This document shows, one piece after another, positions 46,228-59,654 of a stretch of 64,000 nt of DNA. The notes under the pieces were generated by a model, which was given only the letters and a program-made list of their open reading frames with translations, searched no databases and was not told the origin of the DNA. Position numbers and translations under genes: made by a program. The first letter of the stretch is position 1. The number at the start of each line of letters is the position of its first letter. Source of the stretch: Filosporella fistucella (taxonomy: Eukaryota > Ascomycota > Leotiomycetes > Helotiales). The DNA is taken from positions 682,001 through 746,000 of the forward strand of contig JAQJZZ010000018.1 of assembly GCA_030077755.1 (NCBI GenBank), read 5' to 3'.

Positions 46228-49200
46228 ATGTCGGACGAAAATGGCCTTGAAAGTCTCCAAGTTCTTCATGCAGACCTCGTCGCGTTTTCGCAAGCTCGAT
46301 TTATGAACCTGGATCGTTTAGAGGGGCAGCTAGTTGCACACATCGAGGCTTTCAAGCATTTGCTGAACAAGAAGGCCAGAAATGAGAAGAGCCGGCAGAG
46401 CTTGGCGACAGGTAGAGCACACATATTACGGTGATTGGTTCAACGGCTGATCGAATTTCTTTAGGCAAACTGGAAGTCTCGGGTGACGAGTACAGTATCA
46501 ATGAGGAATTTCAGCAAGGCGCATTGAAGCTTGCGGATGAGCTGAATCTCGACGAGATCGAGGCGGCCCAGCTTTTCCTTGAAGTGCAGGACCAGACGGA
46601 TTCGTCGGGACAACCGCCATTGACAAATGCAATAATACGATTTCATCAGCGTCGACAATATCTGCTAGACTGTCTACGTTTACTTTTTCAGTTCTCAGCA
46701 GATGTCAACAGAGAGGAGAAGCCCCGACAAAGCCTTCAAGATTTAGTACGGAGAATTATAGAAGTTCAAAATGGTTCTCCAAGATTTACAGAAAGATGCC
46801 TGTCGGAGATGTCTAATATTAAGTCATGGCTTCAACTTCTGGCCGAAAAACTGAATAGTGCAACTGTACTGGGACAGAAACAAGCCGATATTCTGGATGT
46901 TATTGAGTTCCAACGTGCTAGCCTCGTAAGGCAGCATGAGACTCTTGCCACTATGATACTGTACTTGGTGAAGGAGAACCATTCGGTAAATGCAGACTTC
47001 TTGAGAATTCTCGACTTTTTGAGCAAAGCTGAGAAATACGACAATCTTTTATGTGAGTATCAATATGTTGGCCTTAGAATGGCAATGCAAGTTCTGGATT
47101 CTGACATATTTTCACAGTGCATCATTTTCCTGTCCTCTCGGCCTGTATTACCCGCTATGGTGGTCCAGAGGGTGGTGCTGTCTTAGCAGATGCAAGGGCA
47201 CTGAATGAAAAGGTGTTTGCACAGACAGATCAGAATCCATGGATTTTGAACTATGTTCATGCCACATTTAAAGCACTTTGGCTTGCCGAGTATAGTGGCT
47301 GGTACTGGGAGCACCACGACGTAGCACTTCCAGAAAATCAACTTGAAGATGGTCAGGTCAATCGTAAATGTCAAGGGAAAACTGCTAATATCAACATTAG
47401 AGGCAAGGCAACGAGCACAGCAATTCGGACAAGCTCTCAAGGACGGCGCTTTCGACTTTATCCTTTCTATTGCCGCAGACGTGAAATCTACAGAGTGGTA
47501 TGATCCAGCTCGACACGGCCTTCGGCAATGGCTACAGAGAAAGGCCCCGGTAATACTTCCAGACTCGGTCTCCTTTGCAGAATCCTTCGAGACCGTACTC
47601 ATGGAACAGTTGGAAGTGTTCATAGAAGGGTTTATCACACATCTTCCTGATGTTCTCAGGAAGCTTCGGGTGGATGAAGATGAGCAGCGCCAACTGAGCA
47701 AAGAACATGAACATGAACTCGACCTAGAGAAATTTGTCATCATCATTTCCTACGTGTTTGAAGGTCGACCAAAATCGGCACAACAGAATTTTTGGGACGA
47801 ACCAGACGGTCCAATGCTTGGATTTGTGTACTGGGCCTCCAAGCGGGCATCGACTCCTTTGGTTTGTGCGTTTTGTGAAATGCTCCAAGCGATTTCAGAG
47901 GACGAGGAGTGTGCTACAGCTGCTCATGCATTCCTCATAGGGGAAGGAATACAATCCTCAGGGCAGATGAGAAGGATGAATACTCTCTCATGGAACCAAA
48001 TTTTCAAGGAATTAGCTTATTCTGCAGGAAAGCTCAGGGATCGCCCAGCTCTCCCACAGCCCCAATCATTTCGACCTGGGAAACCTCATATTGACCTCGC
48101 CGAGGCGGAACCCGAATCAGCAATGTTGCTTGAAAGCTACCTTCGTCTTATTACGTGCCTATGCACAGAAAGCGAGGCATCCCGCAACTTTCTAGCACAT
48201 CACCCAGACTTCAACATCAGCGAGCACCTTTTCCAACTCACAAGTAGCTCTATTCAACCCCGTCTTCGAGCTTGTGCTTTCTCGACGCTCCGCTCTCTTC
48301 TCAGTCACAAAACCAAAGAAACCGGTGAGTATATGTGGGCGGGTCTAGATGTGTGGATATCTGGTGGTTACTCCCCAGGATCTACCATGGCCAGGACTGC
48401 CGCCAATGCCTCAATGACCACTACTGCTGCGTCTATGGCGGCGATCCTCCGAGGTCTGGCGTCTGGGTACGAGGAGCCTAATGCCTTTGTGCAACTTCTC
48501 AATGCACTTGTATCGCCATATGTGGATGAATCTGGACTTCACGATGGCTTGCCATTCCCCGAGAATCTAGGAATTACAAGTCGCCAGCCAGGCATAGACC
48601 CATATATTGATTTCGCTATGGGCCAGATATTCGCCGCCCAATCTATAGGGCTTGATGACGCTTTACAATCAACACTTCTGAAACTGAGTTGCTTGAGATT
48701 TATCATAACTTGTTTAAGCACTTTTAACGAGGACCTAGTCGTGTTAGGCAGCCATTCGAGTGTGGCAATTGATGCTGCTATTCGCACCACTGATCTACGA
48801 ACCTATGTCCTCTTACATCCATTCACGCGGACCATGGAGTGGATGTTTAACGAAAAGGTCATGACTGTGTTGTTTAAAGCAGCCCAGCAAGACTCTGGCG
48901 AGGTTGCTCGCGCTGCTCCAGATTCCCCATTGGTATTGTGTGTCTTGAGTGCGCTAGAAGTTATCAACTTGATCTTGGATCTTCAGACAACTTACCTTGA
49001 CATCATAAGACCTTACATAAAGTCGCAGTCTAACCACCGTCGGACCCCTGTGGCTAATGCGGCTTTTGCCACCTTTGAAGATGGAATACTGAACCATCTC
49101 GACATAATTTCCGATCTCGGCCTTTATTGCGGAAGTGGTCATACTGAGTTGATTATCACCTCTTTGAAACTTCTCGAAAGATTCTCAGCTTCACCGAAAC

Positions 49201-51502
49201 TTGCAGCTGGTCCGACGTCTATTCTTGGGGGTCGATCTGAGAGAAACAGAACCCTCTCTGCTCTTGATGATACTGCCGAAATTGTATCTAAGATCCTACT
49301 AGGTGAAATGCAGACCGATATCGATTATAACGAAGGTCCTGGATCCCCGTCATATGTCATCAAAATTCGTGTCCTAGATTTCCTTCTTGCGTGTCTTCGC
49401 GCCACGCCCAATAGACCGACTATAGCTCATCTCCTGCTCGGGTTCCATTGCGGCATACAAGGAATCAGTGCGGTTGCTGGTACTCCCTTCGACCGTAGTG
49501 CATCGCTGTTCCACGCAGTAATGAACATGGCTCTATTCTCACCTGTGGCTGTGGATTCCCAAATGTCGTCTCTACTCGTAACACTGAGCTTCAAGGCTTT
49601 CCAAATCCTGAAGGAGCTCTGGGCATCGCCAATGTCCTCCTCAATTACAATGACCGAGATGCGGGTGCAAGATACCTTTTTTGTTTTGTTCGCCAATGAA
49701 ACTATCATTCAGCCTTCCTTAACCTGGGATGGACTGGAGTTCAGTGATCCTTCGTTCCTATCGTCTGATTCCGCTGGTTGCTTGTCCAGATTCCTTGGCC
49801 GGCGAGGATTGATATTGCAGTACTTGGCCGCAGAACTTCGGCAGGTGGGACTGATCCATTCCCCATCTCTAAAGCAACGTATGTTAGAGACTCTTTTCGG
49901 GTCAACGACAGTTGATAACGGCACCAAACAAACGCACTCTAATGTTTTTGACTGGTTCGACTTTATGGATCCCGATTTTGGGGGTGAAATGCTGCAACCG
50001 GCAACATTATGTTTTGCAGACATCGATTTTTCTGTTTGTACACTTGATGGAGACGATTTCTCGCCTATTTATAATATGAAGAAGGTTGAACAATTGATTC
50101 TCCTTCGAAAGTCCGAGTTATCTTCCGCGAAGCAACTTGAGCATCCCCAAGATTTAGCTATCTTTCTCTCTCAAGCTCAAGAATTGATCGACTACTACAC
50201 TCAAAACAACCAAACTTCTATTTTGAACGCATCTCGATTGGAGGTCCTCAGAACATGGACCCAATTAGCGCTGATGATGATCGAGGGTGGCGACTTTGAT
50301 GCTACTACGAAAACTTCATTTGTGTCAACAGCTCTGCAAACCATTATGCCCAGGCTGGAAAGCGAATTTGATTCGGTTCTTGAAGCAACTGAACTTGCAA
50401 GACTTGCAAAAGCTTTGGTCTTCACCTTGGATTTCGGGTCAGATTCTTTCAAGAGTGGAGAAGGCGATTCAATCTCGGACAAGCTATTTCATTTATTCCA
50501 GGTCTCACTTAAAGCCATTAATACCCTTGGTTCGAGAACATCGTTGAAAGAATACTACTACAACATCTGCTACCGCTACCTGACTGGCATGTCAGATGTG
50601 TCCGGAATATCTGGGATCCAAAAGAGGCATAGCCTCCAAACAATCAAATCCGCAGGAGAACGGTTCATCGGATTAGTCTGTGATGATGCGTATGCGGGGG
50701 ATCCGAATTGCAGAATCGCAGCGTTGCTAGTCCTTACATCTCTTGTCAGAATGGGAAACAAGGAGAACTCCAAGTACATAATTGATACTCTGATCCGGCT
50801 CAACTTTATTGGAATTCTCATCGACTCGATTCAACACATGTACACTGATCTCCATGACACGCCCGTGGAAGGTTTGTACCCATTTGAACAATGAATTAAA
50901 TGCTAAGTACTCATTTTAGGTGTCGACATGCAATTGTCGTACTCCCACGCAAGACTTGCTCTGCTCTTGGCCTTGTCACAAACGCGATTTGGAGCTTCAG
51001 CTGTCTTGAACGCTGGTCTCTTCCATTCAGTCAAGGAGTCTGGCTTATTCGCTGTTGATCCGGATCTGGGTGTCGGTATGTCATTCTATATCTGTTTAAA
51101 GCAATCTACTGATATCTTTAGATATCAAAGGACCAAATTCTATTGAGAAACACTATGATCTCTTGGGAGCGATCATGCGGGTAGTATGCGGGACAATTCT
51201 AAGCCGCGGAACGCAAAATCAACAGACGATGGAGCAAGGCCGGAAATTCCTGTCGGAGTACAGACCATCGATACTCGCTGTTCTCAAGAAATCTGCAGGT
51301 CTAGGAAATGCCGTGGGAGGGTCAGAGCAAAGCATCGACGAACTGGCAGAGTCGTATATGTTGCTCATGTCTGTGACAGGTTTTCTGGACGTGAGCTATC
51401 CCATTTCAACCGAGAAGAGAAGTGTTAGCTAACATATTTCAGGCTGAGGAAGAGACAACGCAGAGTAAGCAAGGCGCAAAAGTTTTTACCGCATTCACAT
51501 GA
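46228..51502 (+). CDS. NUP192: Nucleoporin Nup192 (Nup205/Nup186 family)
   Basis: Seven exons (46228-46411, 46465-47052, 47118-47351, 47401-50871, 50920-51075, 51122-51390, 51443-51502) give 1653 residues, the usual size for fungal Nup192. The start is MSDENGLESLQVLHADL. Family blocks include LNLDEIEAAQLFLEVQDQT, RRQYLLDCLRLLF, GGPEGGAVLADA, ALKDGAFDFILSI, WYDPARHGLRQWLQRKAP and FIEGFITHLPDVLRKLR. It is an all-helical solenoid scaffold of the nuclear pore inner ring, binding the Nic96/Nup53 modules in other fungi. All junctions keep phase. The third intron (47352-47400) uses a weak GTCAGG donor; a GTAAAT donor at 47364 also keeps the frame and would add four residues. The last exon is only 60 nt (ends AKVFTAFT). 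No transport FG repeats, as expected for this family. Confidence 0.93.
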
Positions 51503-52388
51503 GCGTTTAGGGTAATGTACAGTGACAGGGCTATTGTGTTGCATTTAGAGAGACTAGGTGATACCAAATGAAAGATCTTAAGCATGTAGATGATATTTCA
51601 GTGATCAAAATGCTACACGTCACTATTCAGCTGAACAATACTCCAACAATCCTAGGTAGTCTCGAGATGATAGTTTTAGGGGCAAAACGAGGCACTAAAG
51701 GTATTTGCCAACTACAAAGCTCACTTAATCAAAACTGCTGCACCCTACCTAAGAGGTGGATCTGTTTTGACTGTGAATTCAACCTACCAATCTGTCTATC
51801 TGTCTTGGTAAAATTGCGATTGAATCACGTATTGATTTAGTACTGCAGGGCACTAGATATTGTAGTAGATAAGGCCAGATACCAACAGAAAAAATTACGT
51901 CTAAGAACTAAGAGAAAGGTGCCAGTTATCTCCTCAGCTTACATTATACATTCGAAGATTGTTCCCAGGCTTAATAATCAGAAGGAGAAATTTTTCATGT
52001 TTCCATAGGGACCTAAGTAGACAGCAACCAATAAGTAAAAGTGGCATGGTCACGTGTGTTCGCCTTCCCGGCGATAAGGTAAAAGTACCATATCGCCATT
52101 CACGATTATCCCGTCATGTTCGCGTTATCCTTGTCGATTCGGCCATGCATTACCATTCCACACACAGTCTCGCCAGAATCTCCTCGACATCAATTGCGAA
52201 TATATTTTAAGAAACGGATTTTCTACCCAGTCACTTGATGTAAATTCGTGTCCATACCATCTGCGGCCTCCCGAATTTGTGCCCCTTCCCCTCACCTCCA
52301 ATCAAACAGCACCAAGACTACCAGCAACACTAAATCCAACCTCCAAATCAAAACGCCTTCATGTCCAGTGAAGGACCAGCAAAGGCCC
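51503..52388. other. Intergenic region and possible 5' part of CUL4
   Basis: No independent gene supported. The CUL4 reading frame is open back to a TGA at 52236, but contains no ATG before 52389. An acceptor-like pyrimidine tract ending in CAATCAAACAG at about 52310 could take a spliced upstream exon. Confidence 0.4.
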
Positions 52389-55062
52389 ATGCCGTCTCCG
52401 CAGGATACTCCTGGAGATAAAAACTACAATTCTTATTCCCCCACCAACAAAAGAAAAGACCGCGGTTCGCAGAAGCAAAGAGAGGCTTCCACATTACCGG
52501 AAGCTCAAGAAGCTCCAGCCGCCCTGTCAAATATACATTTGTCGAAAAGATTAAAGACGTCGCACTTGTTGGGAAATACAGGCAGATCTGCAGAGATGAG
52601 TAGGCTTACGGTGAAGGGGCTACAGCCTACTGTCGTGGACTTGACACGCCCTTCAAATTTCCAACCGAATACTGGGGCAAAGAAGCTAGTGATCAAGAAT
52701 TTAAGAACAACATCCCGCGAAGATGTTGACGGGTATTACATTCGCACGGAAGCAGAATTGAATGATTCTTTGACATCGATATTCAGCGGGCAGTCCCCGA
52801 AATCGCCACTGGAGGTGCTGTGTCGTGGAGTGGAGGCATTGTGCCGGCGAGGGCAGGCCGATAAGCTTTACAAGAGTCTGAAGGAGAGATGCTCTAAGGT
52901 GTTGAAGGAAGATGTCACGCCCAGAATGGTCAGCGAAGCGGGATCGAACAACATATACACGCTCAAAACCGTGCTGAAATACTGGGCGGCATGGAATGAG
53001 CAATCGGTAGGTACTTCCAGAATTCACGACCTTACTATATCTAATTTCTTGTGCAGACACTATTGCGATCTATCTATAGCTACCTCGACCGATCATATCT
53101 ACTCAATGCGAGCCACCACCCGTCTTTGGAAGAAATGGGAATTAGTCAATTCCGAGGTGCAGTTTTCTCCACCTCGAATGACCTTGGGGATCGAGTAGTC
53201 TCAGGCGTATGCGATATCGTCGCCCTGGACCGTACCGGCGATATGGATCGTGCAACCGCAACCCTTTTGAGGGAGGCTGTTGTTATGCTTCACGTTCTTG
53301 ACGTCTATACCCCGCGATTCGAACCTGAATTCCGCAGCCGAAGCTCTAATTATTTTGAAATGTTTGCGGTAGAACGAAATCAAGCAAGTATGGGGGACTA
53401 CATATCAAGTTGTGATGGTTTGTTAGCCCGAGAGGCGCATCGATGTGATGCTTTCAATTTTGACGGCACAACGAAGACGGGAGTTCTTGAGTCTGCCCAC
53501 AGTCGGCTGATTGAGAAACGATCAAGCACCCTGCTTGATCCAGCTGGTCTAGCGAAGCTGATCGACAATAACTCTATGTCATCTTTGAAATCTCTATACG
53601 GACTCCTATGTCTCTCGAAAATCCAGCAGAACCTGAAAGCACCTTTCGAGGCATACATTAAAAATGTAGGCCTGGGTATTGTTCTAGATAAGGACAAAGT
53701 AGACGATATGGTTGTTCGTCTCCTCGAGTTGAAGCGGTCGCTTGATATCATAATTCGTGATGCTTTCCAAAAGGACGAGACTTTTTCATACAGCCTCCGA
53801 GAAGCGTTTGGCAAGTTTATCAATGATTCGAAAACCACTGTCATATGGGGAACAGGAAACTCAAAGGTCGGAGAGATGATTGCAAAATATATGGATGCAC
53901 TACTTCGCTCTGGTCTAAAAGCAGTCCCTTCGTCCCTGAGTTCCGATGTCAAGGACAGAGATGCTGCGGAGAAGGCTGGTCAAGCAAGCACTGGAGATGA
54001 GGATGCTGAATTAGATAGGCAGTTGGAACAAGCCCTCGAGCTGTTCCGCTTCATCGAGGGGAAGGATGTCTTCGAGGCATTCTACAAGAAGGATCTTGCG
54101 CGACGACTCTTGATGGGGCGCAGTGCAAGCCAAGATGCTGAGAGAAATATGTTGGCCAAATTGAAAATTGAATGTGGTTTCACATTTACGCATAACTTGG
54201 AGCAGATGTTCAAGGACCAAGAGCTTGCCCGGGATGAAATGATGTCATACAAGCAGACTTTGCCAGATGGCGGCAAACAAAACTTAGATCTCCAAGTCAA
54301 TGTGCTATCGGCGGCTGCTTGGCCAACATATCCTGATGTGACAGTCAATCTACCAGCTGAGGTCACATCACATATCGAGAGATATGACAGACATTATAAG
54401 CACAAACACACAGGTCGACGGTTGACTTGGAAGCACTCTCTAGCGCATTCCATCGTCAAAGCCCGCTTCAACAAAGGTATCAGAGAACTCCTCGTGTCCG
54501 CCTTCCAGGCCATCGTCCTCCTTCTCTTTAATGATATCGAAGCTGGTGGGAACCTTTCTTACGAAGCCATCCAAAATGCCACCGGTCTCGTAGATGCTGA
54601 GCTCCAACGTACACTACAATCTCTGGCCTGCGCCAAACTCCGCATTCTCACTAAACACCCCAAAGGCCGAGATGTCAGCCCTACCGATACTTTCACCGTG
54701 AATCAAGTATTCTGGGATCCAAAATTCAGAGTCAAGATCAACCAAATCCAATTGAAAGAGACGAAAGAAGAAAACAAAGAGACACATGAACGTGTCCATC
54801 AAGATCGGCAATACGAAACACAAGCTGCAATTGTGCGCATCATGAAGAGCCGAAAGACGATGACGCATCCGGGTCTCGTTTCGGAGGTTATCGAGCAGAC
54901 GAAAAAGAGAGGTGCCGTTGAGCTGTCGGAGATTAAGAAGAATATCGAGAGTATGTACCTTGTCTTGTAGTATTGTGTTGGGAACAGGTGCTAACTATGT
55001 CAGAACTCATCGAGAAAGAATACATTGATCGCGAGGATGGGTCGTACGTTTACTGCGCATAA
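52389..55062 (+). CDS. CUL4: Cullin-4, scaffold of CRL4 ubiquitin ligase
   Basis: Exons 52389-53006, 53057-54950 and 55004-55062 encode 856 residues from the first in-frame ATG. The N-terminus is a basic, Pro/Ser-rich tail (KRLKTSHLL). The cullin-repeat stalk follows (YYIRTEAELNDSLTSIF, LLRSIYSYLDRSYLL, LDVYTPRFEPEF). Then come FEAFYKKDLARRLLMGRSAS, the cullin-homology core (AAAWPTYPD), and the C-terminal winged helix with IVRIMKSRKTMTHPGLVSEV, where the lysine of the MKSRK region is the neddylation site. The last exon gives EKLIEKEYIDREDGSYVYCA. Cul4 bridges DDB1/DCAF substrate receptors and Rbx1; in fungi the DIM-5/DCDC complex uses it for heterochromatin methylation, relevant to RIP-affected DNA. 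The frame extends upstream without an ATG, so the N-terminus may be longer by a spliced exon. Confidence 0.92.
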
Positions 55063-55458
55063 AGGCCATTATTGGGATACAGCATAGCAGGGATTGGAGT
55101 CATGATTCAATGATGCATTAGATAGATCTCCAAATTTAAGGGTCTCTATGATTTAATGTTCTCGGTCCTCAGGTGATGAATGTGTCGCGTATGGGAAAAA
55201 ACTTGCTCTAGAATTTTACTGCAGTCATATGCCAAGCTAGATGTGGTTTGAATCCGCGTCTATGCAAGAAGTCGCAATCTAAGCAATCACTCCAGAGACA
55301 AAAGCTTACAATGATAAACAGCTATCTCTAAATGACTTCAACGAAAACCGGGTACTCGCAACTCTTCAACGCAGGGAGACCTGACAACTCTTCAAGTACA
55401 TGGACGAAACGTCAAAACTCTTCTCAAGAACCATATCTAGCTGCCGTAGTGTCTACAG
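55063..55458. other. 3' flanks of CUL4 and the GH16 gene
   Basis: About 400 bp between two convergent genes. Nothing beyond presumed 3' untranslated sequence and polyadenylation signals is visible. Confidence 0.4.
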
Positions 55459-56821
55459 CTACATCCAGCGCTCATGATTCTCGCCTCTTGCCTCTCTTAA
55501 TTCGTTCTCAACCCGGTTGTGCATTGCTTGCAAGAAATTCTCCATGCCCCCATTACCAGTGAACCACCAGTGAAATATTCCTAACGCAATTGTCATCCAG
55601 CAGATTGAGACATTCAAGGTTGTGGCGTCGCTCTTCTTATCGTATATCGTCTGATTTTTGGTCTTGTTGTCCTGGCGGAAGAAGAAATCGGTAAACACAA
55701 CATCGGGATTGGGAACATAGTCAGGAATAGTGCAGTAAGCTCCTGGTTCGGATGGATTGGCACATCGCTCTGAAACGTCCGATTGACGAGCAGGGTTGGA
55801 CGAGTTGAAGTAGGCACGAACGGAAGCCAAAGATAGAATTGCATCAGCCACAGGAGGACCGCCAGACCAACCCGGATCGCCATTAGACCATTGCGTAATG
55901 ATCATGTGGCCGGGCTCGTCAGGTAAGGAGCCGTTCAGCTGTCCAATTACTTGGTTGTCGACATAGTAAATGATGTTGTCTTGTAGGAAGTCGATACGGA
56001 ATTCGTGCCAATTATCAGATGGATCAAAATTGAGAGTTGCAACAGCATACGTCTTTCCAGGAATTGAGTAGCCTTGGGTAGCAGATTGTGGTGATTGATC
56101 GACCAGATTGATGAGAGATGTACCATTACGAAAGAATTGGCTCGAGAGAAGCTCTATGTCGATCTCTTGTGAGTTGTTGTAGTACTGTTGAAATTTAGCT
56201 GCTTGTACATTGTGATGTAACATACGAGGAAAAATATACTGACCCAAAAGAAAGCAGAACAAGTACCAGAGACCGATGGGAGTTTCAAAACAGCGCGATA
56301 CGTTCCATGTAGCATGTCCTCTCTCGCGGAGTTGATTTGTGCGCTGCTTACCAGGCCATTGGCAGTCACACCGGACTTCACGCGGAATATTAGTCCTGGG
56401 CCAAACCCGTGCTCTCCGTGTGCCGAAAAGCTCAAAGGGTCGATGATGGGACGCGAGAGTAAATTTCCCTGATCAAATTGGATGCTATTATATCAAGTTA
56501 GTATCCAGTTGGAGAAGGAAGTGTTCTAAAGTTACACCCGCTGAGGTCATCTGGGATATGAGGAACAGATCTAAGAACTTACCCATACGGACCGCGAGCA
56601 GACTCTCGAGAGACCGTGTAGTTCTGGCGCTTCCAGTCTGTATCTGTTGCAATATCCTTAAGATGCAGGAAATCAGACTCGACGAGATCCGTGAATGTGT
56701 AGAATGTCGATGCAGAACCGGACGGAATAGATAGTGTATAGCCGCACTCGCAATAAGCTGCGATGGCTGGCAGTTGAAATAGAAAGACAACCAATGCGAC
56801 GAAAGTCTCGAGCAGAATCAT
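55459..56821 (-). CDS. GH16-family glycoside hydrolase, membrane-anchored
   Basis: Three exons (56821-56583, 56484-56244, 56184-55459) with introns of 98 and 59 nt give 401 residues. The start MILLETFVALVVFLFQLPAIA is a signal peptide. The domain begins AAYCECGYTL, with TDLVESDF, SRESARGPYG and SAREDMLHGTYRAVLKL. The GH16 active site is QEIDIELLSSQF (ExDxE). After it come DNWHEFRIDFLQDNIIYYVD, QWSNGDPGWSGGPP and an ERCANP region with paired cysteines. A hydrophobic segment near residues 355-375 (SICWMTIALGIFHWWF) and a short charged tail suggest a membrane anchor. Family members cleave or transglycosylate beta-1,3(4)-glucans of the fungal wall or of plants. The genomic position beside CUL4 gives no functional hint. 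A start at an upstream in-frame ATG (56923) is possible but would hide the signal peptide. Confidence 0.85.
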
Positions 56822-59360
56822 GATGATTGCCAATGGGTTTGGACGACCGGGGGAGGATGTGTAATACGTGAGGGTCAAAGTTGTTAGCTTTGGCACGGTT
56901 GTTGGGATGGCGAGGACGATCATGAGAAATTGTGGAATACTCCACTGAGCCAGACTAGGAAGGAGCGTTGCTGTCGGACTCGCGACCTAGGAAGGAAAGA
57001 AAGAAGACTTGAAACGAATGAACTAGGTGTACACCCTGCTGGCTGATGTGCAACACAAGATGACTTGAAGAAAGACGGGCAAAAAGACACCATTATTGAA
57101 TTCGAAACATAGATTCTATTTATCGAAGTCTTTCTTAATAGAACTCCTATCGAGATTCGAAAGAAGCTGATACGGATCCAGAAACGCACTGTGCAATAAT
57201 CAACTTATTTACAGACTTCCTACCTGCGACGATATTTCAGTAATTGAGAATCACGCCCAATGAAATCAGATGTTCAATGACTACCTACTAGATTGAAACT
57301 AAAGTGTCTAGTACACAGTCCTGTTGTATGTCATCTAATCGATATAGCAGAAACTTGCAGTTCTTCGCAATCCGCACGTCAAAATAGTCACTTGCCCTTC
57401 CAACCTTCGATAAAGCTTAATCAAGTTTCAATAAGCAAGTTTGACTTGATAATAGGAACAAAGATGAGATTAACAAACACTCAACTAATTGGAGGATAGA
57501 AGAAGGACTTGGGTAGTATTTGAGGTGAGCTACCCTGGGATGATACTTAATAGGAAAATAAAACTCTTCCAGGCATCATTTGTGTGTTGAGAACACATGT
57601 TCTAGTTACCGGAGTAAGCCCCATTCACACACTCTCGGCTCTATCAATCATTAAAAATTATTGCTCTGTGATGAAAATCCACACTAGATCATTGGAGAAT
57701 CGCAATTCTGTCATGTTGCTTCGAATTGTGTGGTACTACCAAATTCCACCAGAATCGGGGCTGCCAAAAGTGAGAAATGTGCACTGCGTGTATTCAGCTT
57801 TGTAATTTTACGGAGATAGGATACCGACGATTTATGAGAAGTATTTATATCTCTCTGTCTCGCACGACAGAACTTAACAAGATTGAGCTCGTTATAGGCA
57901 GTTCTTGGTTATGAGAATTCTGCTAATGATCAGAGTCCCAGAAAAAGTATCCGGAACTGATAAAAATATATTGAGATCTATATCATTGCTGTTGTTTCAT
58001 ATTAATAGACAGCCGAATTTCCATCCACATGAGACCCGCCCTGATTCATGCAGATTCTAGATTCGATAATATTTTGTAATAGAACAACACCCGTGACACC
58101 TTTATCAGAGGTTCAGAAAATCCATGCATCGCTAAAGTCCGTACAGATTGAAGCCTTGAATATAAAGACCGCTTTGTTGGGGAAGTGGCATGGGCCGAAA
58201 TTTTTGGAAGTCCACAGCTATTCGGGACGTAAAACTTTAGACCAAGCAGAGGTATATCAACAACTCTACATATCCTTTTAGCATGTGTTTGAAGTTCACA
58301 TCACTATTCAACATAACAGGATAAAGTGCTTCTTCTTCTATATCAAATCAAGCTGCAGAAATAAAATAAGCAGAGGGTCTAATAAGTGGACTAGGAAAAC
58401 AAAACCTCGAAATCAGTAACAACTCAAAGCTAGAAATCTCCGGTTTTCTGCAAAACACGGCCACATTCAGAAGAACAGGGACTTTGTTGGATTATGTAAG
58501 GACTACTGCTTCGTAAGTTTTTATAAGCCCCTGGTCACAGATTGCAATTCAGTAGTTATATATCATCCTTCCAGCCCCCCAAAGGAGTTTCCTTATTCAT
58601 GATTTATGGATACCTTTTATTTAGTATATACAGCTGATTTGATTCATAATTGGCAAGCTGCGTCACTAGACCCAAGGACCTCGTCCAAGTCATCCAGTAC
58701 CTTTCCCTTGCATAAGGTACAGCGAGCTTTTTGTGGCAGCCCCTTCAGCTAGTTTTATACAGTCGTGCGGGGATGTTAGGCGGAGGCGATCTAGATTATT
58801 TCTCTCTTCCTATGCCAGAAGAATGTTAGGTAGGCGGCGTGTGTGTATGCCAGCCGAACGTTGATCCTTTCTAAAGCTACCAAACCGCCCGAGGTAGCGC
58901 CGATGCTTCCACCTATTTCCCATGCCGAAGCGAATGTTTCTTTATCTGTGTCTTTCTAGCAGGTAATTTTTCAATGGCCAATAAGGTCTGAGATTCAGCT
59001 GTACCATAGTGCTTCTTCCTTTATGACCATATGCAGTTTTATAATACTGCTGATTCTAGAGGCCTCTAGATTCCTCCACTTCTAATATTTTCATGGCCTC
59101 ACTTCTCCTAAAAAGAAACACTTTCGAATCATCAATCCCCAAGCTCTTAAGTCATGGATATTGACGAGATCCTCAATTTCGGCCGGCCTACGGCGCCTCT
59201 AGGGAAGTACAAAAATTACTATCGAATCTGTCACAGTATTTTAATCTATATCTGCACGAGTTACGTAGAACTTCTGATTTCATCGATTCTTTGATTCATC
59301 CAATAGGGTCATTTTTCCATACCAGGCACACATTTCATAGCTTGAGGCACTCTAAATATG
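56822..59360. other. Sparse 2.5-kb intergenic interval
   Basis: No ORF over 90 codons with coding character. The first part is the GH16 promoter. Around 58760-58860 a short motif ATGTTAGG(TA)GGCG is loosely repeated. I see no tRNA, transposon or RNA gene. Confidence 0.4.
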
Positions 59361-59361
59361 C

Positions 59362-59654
59362 TTAGATATCATTCAGATAGCCACCCAGCAAATAACACTG
59401 ACCACAACAATAATTGCGATCGAGATTCCTACAATTGCCCCAGCAGATAAATCGCATTTTAGGGGCTGTCCTCTTCTTGTGACCCTTGGAATCCTCAATC
59501 CGAGGAATCCCTCTTCCATACTGTTGGTGACGGGAGTCAGGCATGTTAGGGGTCCGTCGCTACCCGATTGATCAGGTGGCGTCGAAGAGAGGGGGCTAGA
59601 AGAGAGATAGGTTAGAGAGAGCGCCAAGAGTGGAATCTAGAAGATAAATATCAT
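59362..59654 (-). pseudogene. Small single-pass membrane protein ORF with an early stop
   Basis: ATG at 59654 opens MIFIF, then TAG at 59639-59637. Past the stop the frame is open to 59362: IPLLALSLTYLSSSPL would complete a signal peptide. A Ser/Pro-rich linker (PPDQSGSDGP) and a strong hydrophobic segment GAIVGISIAIIVVVSVICW end the protein. Signal peptide plus C-terminal helix looks like a small cell-surface protein or a mid2-like fragment. The TAG could derive from CAG by a C-to-T change. A chance ORF remains possible. Confidence 0.3.

Noticed and set aside
47183..47746. 187-codon minus ORF opposite NUP192
   Set aside because: Ser/Cys-rich shadow of the nucleoporin; the plus strand is conserved and spliced.
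53398..53952. 184-codon minus ORF inside CUL4
   Set aside because: Antisense shadow of conserved cullin-repeat coding sequence.
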